A DNA stretch of 64,000 bases. It comes from Chelydra serpentina (Eukaryota; Chordata; Testudines; Chelydridae). The notes beneath the pieces were generated by a model. It saw only the letters and a program-made list of their open reading frames with translations, was not told the DNA's origin and did no database searches. Numbering within the stretch: the first letter of the stretch is position 1; every line of letters starts with the position of its first letter. The DNA lies in NCBI GenBank assembly GCA_037349315.1, contig JBAIAC010000035.1, positions 4,664,501 to 4,728,500 of the forward strand, in the 5' to 3' direction. The position numbers and the translations under genes are program-made. Below are positions 59,237-64,000 of this stretch, one piece after another.

Positions 59237-60345
59237 GAATCATAGAATCATAGAATCTCAGGGTTGGAAGGGACCTCAGGAGGTCATCTAGTCCAACCCC
59301 CTGCTCAAAGCAGGACCAACCCCAACTAAATCATCCCAGCCAGGGCTTTGTCAAGCTGGGCCTTAAAAGCCTCCAAGGATGGAGATTTCACCATCTCCCT
59401 AGGTAACCCATTCCAGTGCTTCACCACCCTCCTAGTGAAATAGTGTTTCCTAATATCCAACCTAGACCTCCCCCACTGCAACTTGAGACCATTGTTCTTT
59501 GTTCTGTCATCTGCCACCACTGAGAACAGCTGAGCTCCATCCTCTTTGGAACCTCCCTTCAGGTAATTGAAGGCTGCTGTCAAATACCTCCTCACTCTTC
59601 TCTGCTGCAGACTAAATAACCCCAGTTCCCTCAGCCTCTCCTCGTAAGTCATGTGCCCCAGCCTCATGATCATTTTCATTGCCCTCCGCTGGACTCTCTC
59701 CAATTTGTCCACATCCTTTCTGTAGTGGGGGGGACAGACCAAAACTGGACGCAATGATCCAGATGTAGCCTCACCAGTGCTGAATAGAGGGGAATAATCA
59801 CTTCCCTCGATCTGCTGGCAATGCTCCTACTAATGCAGCACAATATGCCGATAGCCTTCTTGTGAACAAGGGCACACTGCTGACTCTCATCCAGTTTCTC
59901 GTCCACTGTAATCCCCAGGTCCTTTTCTGCAGAACTGCTGCTTAGCCAGTCGGTCCCCAGCTTGTAGCAATGCATGGGATTCTTCCTTCCTAAGTGCAGG
60001 ACTCTGCAGTTGTCCTTGTTGAACCTCATCAGATTTCTTTTGGCCCAATCCTCCAATTGGTCTAGGTCACTCTGGACCCTGTCCCTACCCTTCAGTGTAT
60101 CTACCTCTCCCCACAGCTTAGTGTCATCCGTGAACTTGTTGAGGGTGCAAACCATCCGATCATCCAGATAATTAACGAAGATGTTGAACAAAACCGGCCC
60201 CAGGACCGACCCCTGGGCCACTCCCCTTGATAACGTCTGCCAACTAGACATCGAACCGTTGATCCCTGCCCGTTGAGCTCGATGATCTAGCCAGCTTTCT
60301 ATCCACCTTATAGTCCATTCAGAGGCCCGCACTTGGTGGAAGTAG
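59237..60345 (-). mobile_element. CR1 LINE, 5'-truncated, C-terminal half of the reverse transcriptase
   Basis: Two overlapping frames (60332-59676 and 59754-59326) encode the later reverse-transcriptase motifs: GVAQGSVLGPVLFNIFVN, the catalytic FTDDTKLW, LGRKNPMH, and then KLERVQRRAMKMI and HWNGLPREMV. A frameshift near 59730, in a G run, separates them. The 3' end carries the CR1 tail AGAATCATAGAATCATAGAAT (+ strand). Typical 5' truncation; not active. Confidence 0.95.
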
Positions 60346-62569
60346 TCACAAAGGGGGTTAGGTCGTTGTGGTTTTCTCCTCTTTCTGGGACTGTCTTACA
60401 GCTTGATGGTGAGGTTGGCCACTCTTCTAAGAAAGTCTGCACGCTCCTGCAGGTTGGCTCAGCTGCCAGGCCCTGGGGACCATGATCATTTAGAAACTGG
60501 TCCAAAGCCTACTGAGGTAAGTGGGAGTCTTTCCATTGGCTTCATTGGACCATTAAGGTTTAGCTAGTGAAGTGAGAAGAGTTCAAGAGAGGCTGAGGAG
60601 GGCTGGGGTGGGACTGAGGGAATATGTGTGGGAGGAGGAATCAGGGGAAAACTTTAGACCTAGCTAGCAGACACAGGATAGTCCTAACTGACTCCAGATG
60701 TGGCTTTTAGAACGATGTGCCAGGCCTGCTGGAATGAGGCAGAGGGATAATGAAAGGAATATAAGTTGAAGGGAGCCGGGGGAGGGCTGCAAACCAGTTA
60801 GTGGCCCAGCAGAGGAGAGGAATTTCCTATTCTTTTTTCCCCAGGAGAATACTTCCCCCTGTGCCCTTTCTAGGCCTTCAGCATCAGGAAGTGTCTGTGG
60901 TTCACAATGAGAAAAGGGCTCAGAGAAGAGCCAGCTAGCCAGAGCCAAACCGAGGCACACCTCCAACACACAACTGCCAGCAACGCTCGCTGCTCCTCCC
61001 CTACTTCCCACACACCCAAATCCTGACTGACAGCCCCCCGGAGCTCTGCACACCGCTCTGCCCAGTGCACCTCAGTCCTGACCAGCAGCCCCCCAGACAG
61101 CTAGTCTTCTGACCCACCCACTACTCTGCTAATGCCCTGCAAATAATCCCGCCTGCCTTCTGTAGAAAAGTGGTTCAGAACTTAAGAGGAAGCTTGGAAA
61201 ATCCAGTCCACCCACAAATGAAATACAAGCCTGGGCTGCAAAGGCTTGTTTTGATAACCGGGAGCCCAGTTCTGAGTAAACAGCCACTCCCTGCAGAGCT
61301 GCGGACACAGCTGTACCCTCTGTACTGACGCGTAGCAGAGTAGCAGTGGGAGGGGACGCTGCAATTGTTCTCCCACCGCACAGTCTGGCGGCACGGTGCC
61401 CCGTAACTACCCATGGCCAGGGGCCAGGGCCGCTGGGAACACATGGCCAGAGGCCACAAAAGGAATCAAAGATGGTGGAGCAAGTCAAGAAGGCAAGGAG
61501 GCAGAGCCCCTTCCGAGTGGGAGGGTGGAGGAGGCCCCAGCTGCAGCAGGATCGGCGGGAATGAGATGCAGCACCAAATGCAGGGGGAAGGAAAACAGAT
61601 TTCTCCTGCTGTCAGAACTGTTGTCCTTTGGGGGTGCTGGGAAGGGCTCCCCCGATCTGCCTTTCCCCAGCATGGCTCTCTTCCAGAGCTGGTTTGGAAG
61701 CCCCCGTCAGAGGCCAGGTGGCACTAGGAGCTGTGTGTTCCCTGGGAACACGCGGGTATTTCCTGAACAGTGTCCTCCGCGGCCACGGACATCACGTCCA
61801 CTAGAGAGAAGCATAGTGTCTCTTGGGCAGCCTGTCCTCTAACAACCTGGGCTGCGTGTGGTCTGGGGCGGGAAGCATTTCCTGAGCTGCGTGTTTGCTG
61901 GGAGTAAACAAGTATTTCCTGGGCACTGTGTGCTGTGGCACAATGAGGCACTTGCTCTCCAGGGACCGGCGCATTTCCTGAGCAGCACTTTCCTCTTCCT
62001 CTGGGGAGATCTAATCCAATCCCTCTCCTTCTCCCCATGCTGACCCCCTTCGCCCCGATACATCACCAACTGGGCATTCAAAAAGAATTAGCTCTTTCAG
62101 TAATTGAGTCTGCTGACGTTTTCTTGGGAATAATTGTTTCCTATGAATTTAGGACTAATCAGACCCAGTTGTCCAAATAAATCCCTTGACGAGCACTGAA
62201 GTTCTAGGTTTTAACTTTGTTCCGTTTGCACGCTCGTAATTTGGAGCCTGAGCAGCGCCTGGCTTCCCCGTTTACACGACTATATAAAAAATATGGTGAG
62301 CTACCACAGATGTACTTGTCACGATCCCACACGCAACCGCTCTTCTTTGGAACGACGGCCATTAACGTCAGCAGGCGTTGGCCCCAACCCTCAATGTCTT
62401 GCCGTTAAAGTGCAGCAGCTCCAACATTTGGCTCCCGTTTTCCTGGCCTGACGAAGTCACGGTTACAGCACACAGCCTGCGCCGAGGCCCCAGGCAGAGA
62501 GGCACGTTCTTGTTTAAACTCTTGTGGGAGCCATCACATGGGAAAGCGCAGCGGCAGGTTGCGTGAGCG

Positions 62570-62572
<3 letters not shown>
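60346..62572. other. Intergenic with a degenerate tandem region at 61740-61990
   Basis: Upstream of the CR1 fragment no gene is recognised. At 61740-61990 phrases such as CATTTCCTGAGC and TATTTCCTG recur four times at irregular 35-125 bp spacing, suggesting a decayed minisatellite. Confidence 0.5.

Positions 62573-62642
<70 letters not shown>
62573..62642. repeat. (AC)35 microsatellite
   Basis: Uninterrupted AC dinucleotide tract of 70 bases, probably length-variable. Open frames crossing it are artefacts. Confidence 0.97.
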
Positions 62643-62644
<2 letters not shown>

Positions 62645-64000
62645 GGATGGTGGAGCATCCAGCTTTGCTCTCATCATGGTTAGCCATGTGACCCCTTTGG
62701 TTTCTGGGCAGAGCCTTACAACGCCCCGTTACCTGGAGAAGGCGAATAAAACCACCTCGAGAATTGTATTTCTTTAACCCTTTGACCGCTGAGCTCCCCC
62801 CCCTCCTGTGAACAACTCTGTGTTGCCAATGTAAACACAAGCAAAGCTGAACTGGCGGGGCCATCCGGCTGCCCGGGACGTGGTGCCTAATGGCGTGCTA
62901 GGAGTGCTTAGGAGCGGAGGAGGAAGTGCCAGAGGTGCTCAGCAATGAAAGAGAGCAGGATCGGCGAGCGGTGCTGTGAGTGAGCATCTCGTGACGTGCC
63001 AGGGGCTCGCTGAATTGGGAGCGCAGCTGGTGCTGCTGGCGGCGCACTGGGGATCAGGGAACCAGTTCCATGTCCTTTCGTTGCAGCGGCATCGCTTTTC
63101 AATCTGTGCCGGGGCAGTTCTCGTGCGCTCCCGGCCCCAGCCCATCCCCCGCAAGCCGTATACACCGTGGAGAACTGTCATCACAAATAAGCCCTCTATA
63201 AGGACCATGGATTAGTTTGGATTTAACATTGTTTCTAGTGGAAATGCCATACCGTTGCTATGGTAACTCAGTAAATACCCAGTGTTACCATAGTAGCGAG
63301 GATTCCTTCATGGTAAGCAGTACGGTGATCTCTTCTCATTTAAGCAGCTGCATCGCTCCTGTGGCACAGAGCACTATCCACTGGGACCGTGGCCCCAAGA
63401 CCGTGTTAGAGCCCAGGTGGCATTTCCCAACAACTGTTGTGCCCGGTGTGCATTTAGTTCCCATTGCTCTTAGCTGCACGGAGAACAGGCGTGTTATGCT
63501 CAGGAACGGAAAGCTCAGACATTTCAAATCCTGGGGCCCATGGGATTAAGTAGCAGTGGGAAACACAGAAGACGTTAAACCAAGGTCCTCTCTGCTCATT
63601 CCTAGTCACTGGCCAGGTGGAAGCTCAAGATCCCACGGGATAACTCCAGCCTCCTGGCCAACAACATGAGAGCTGTTGCTTATCATGTAATGGCAGCTGT
63701 GTTTCCCCTGCACAGGCCTGGCCTAACTCATTACTTTGTAAAGTAAAATGCTTTGAAACTCTATGGAAAGGAGAATACTCCAGTGCATGGAGCAGAGCAA
63801 CTAGGGGAGTCAGGCCTCTAGGGTTCCGTTCCTGCCTCTATCCCAATTCTCCATCGTCTTGTTCCTCATGCTGTCATTCCCATGATCTGTGCATGCTGCA
63901 CGGCCTGTACCACCGCACAGTCCACGGGTGCCTTCAGCCCCAGCACCTTATCAAGCTGCACTGGAAAAATGCTACCCAGCCTGAGACGATGCTGCCGAAA
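62643..64000. other. Right edge, nothing recognised
   Basis: No exon, RNA gene or classified element identified. Confidence 0.5.

Noticed and set aside
36054..64000. Upstream neighbours expected from human synteny (such as SMIM3 or DCTN4)
   Set aside because: No peptide resembling either was found in any frame; they are likely beyond the right edge.

Overview
The window is vertebrate nuclear DNA, almost certainly from a turtle (probably a cryptodire). Genes are split by GT-AG introns. The interspersed repeats are those of turtles: tRNA-derived Cry-SINEs, CR1 LINE fragments, MIR-type core-SINEs and many short hAT-like MITEs with 8-bp target duplications. No bacterial or plasmid features are present. 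All gene models below were built by eye from splice sites, reading phase and family resemblance.

Layout. 1-2480: AT-rich repetitive DNA, probably the first intron of TNIP1, whose non-coding first exon is not visible. 2481-22688: seventeen coding exons of TNIP1 on the + strand, giving a 624-residue protein without frame breaks. Its introns carry repeats, including a 20-copy, 60-bp GC-rich minisatellite at 14611-15825. 22689-26270: TNIP1 3' untranslated region with two candidate poly(A) signals. 26570-28500: a short interval before GPX3 that contains a previously unrecognised candidate + strand gene with phase-matched exons; it would lie antisense to the presumed GPX3 3' UTR. 28684-36053: five exons of GPX3 on the - strand with an in-frame TGA for selenocysteine. 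The tail-to-tail TNIP1/GPX3 order is the same as in human 5q33. 36054-64000: repeat-rich DNA upstream of GPX3 in which I recognise no gene.

How the genes relate. TNIP1 (ABIN-1) is a cytosolic ubiquitin-binding brake on NF-kB and cell-death signalling; GPX3 is a secreted selenoenzyme that removes peroxides. They are neighbours by conserved synteny, not an operon. The most unusual items are the candidate gene between them, the in-frame upstream ORF in front of the TNIP1 start codon, the intronic minisatellite beside a palindromic element, and a set of local duplications at 43-48 kb.
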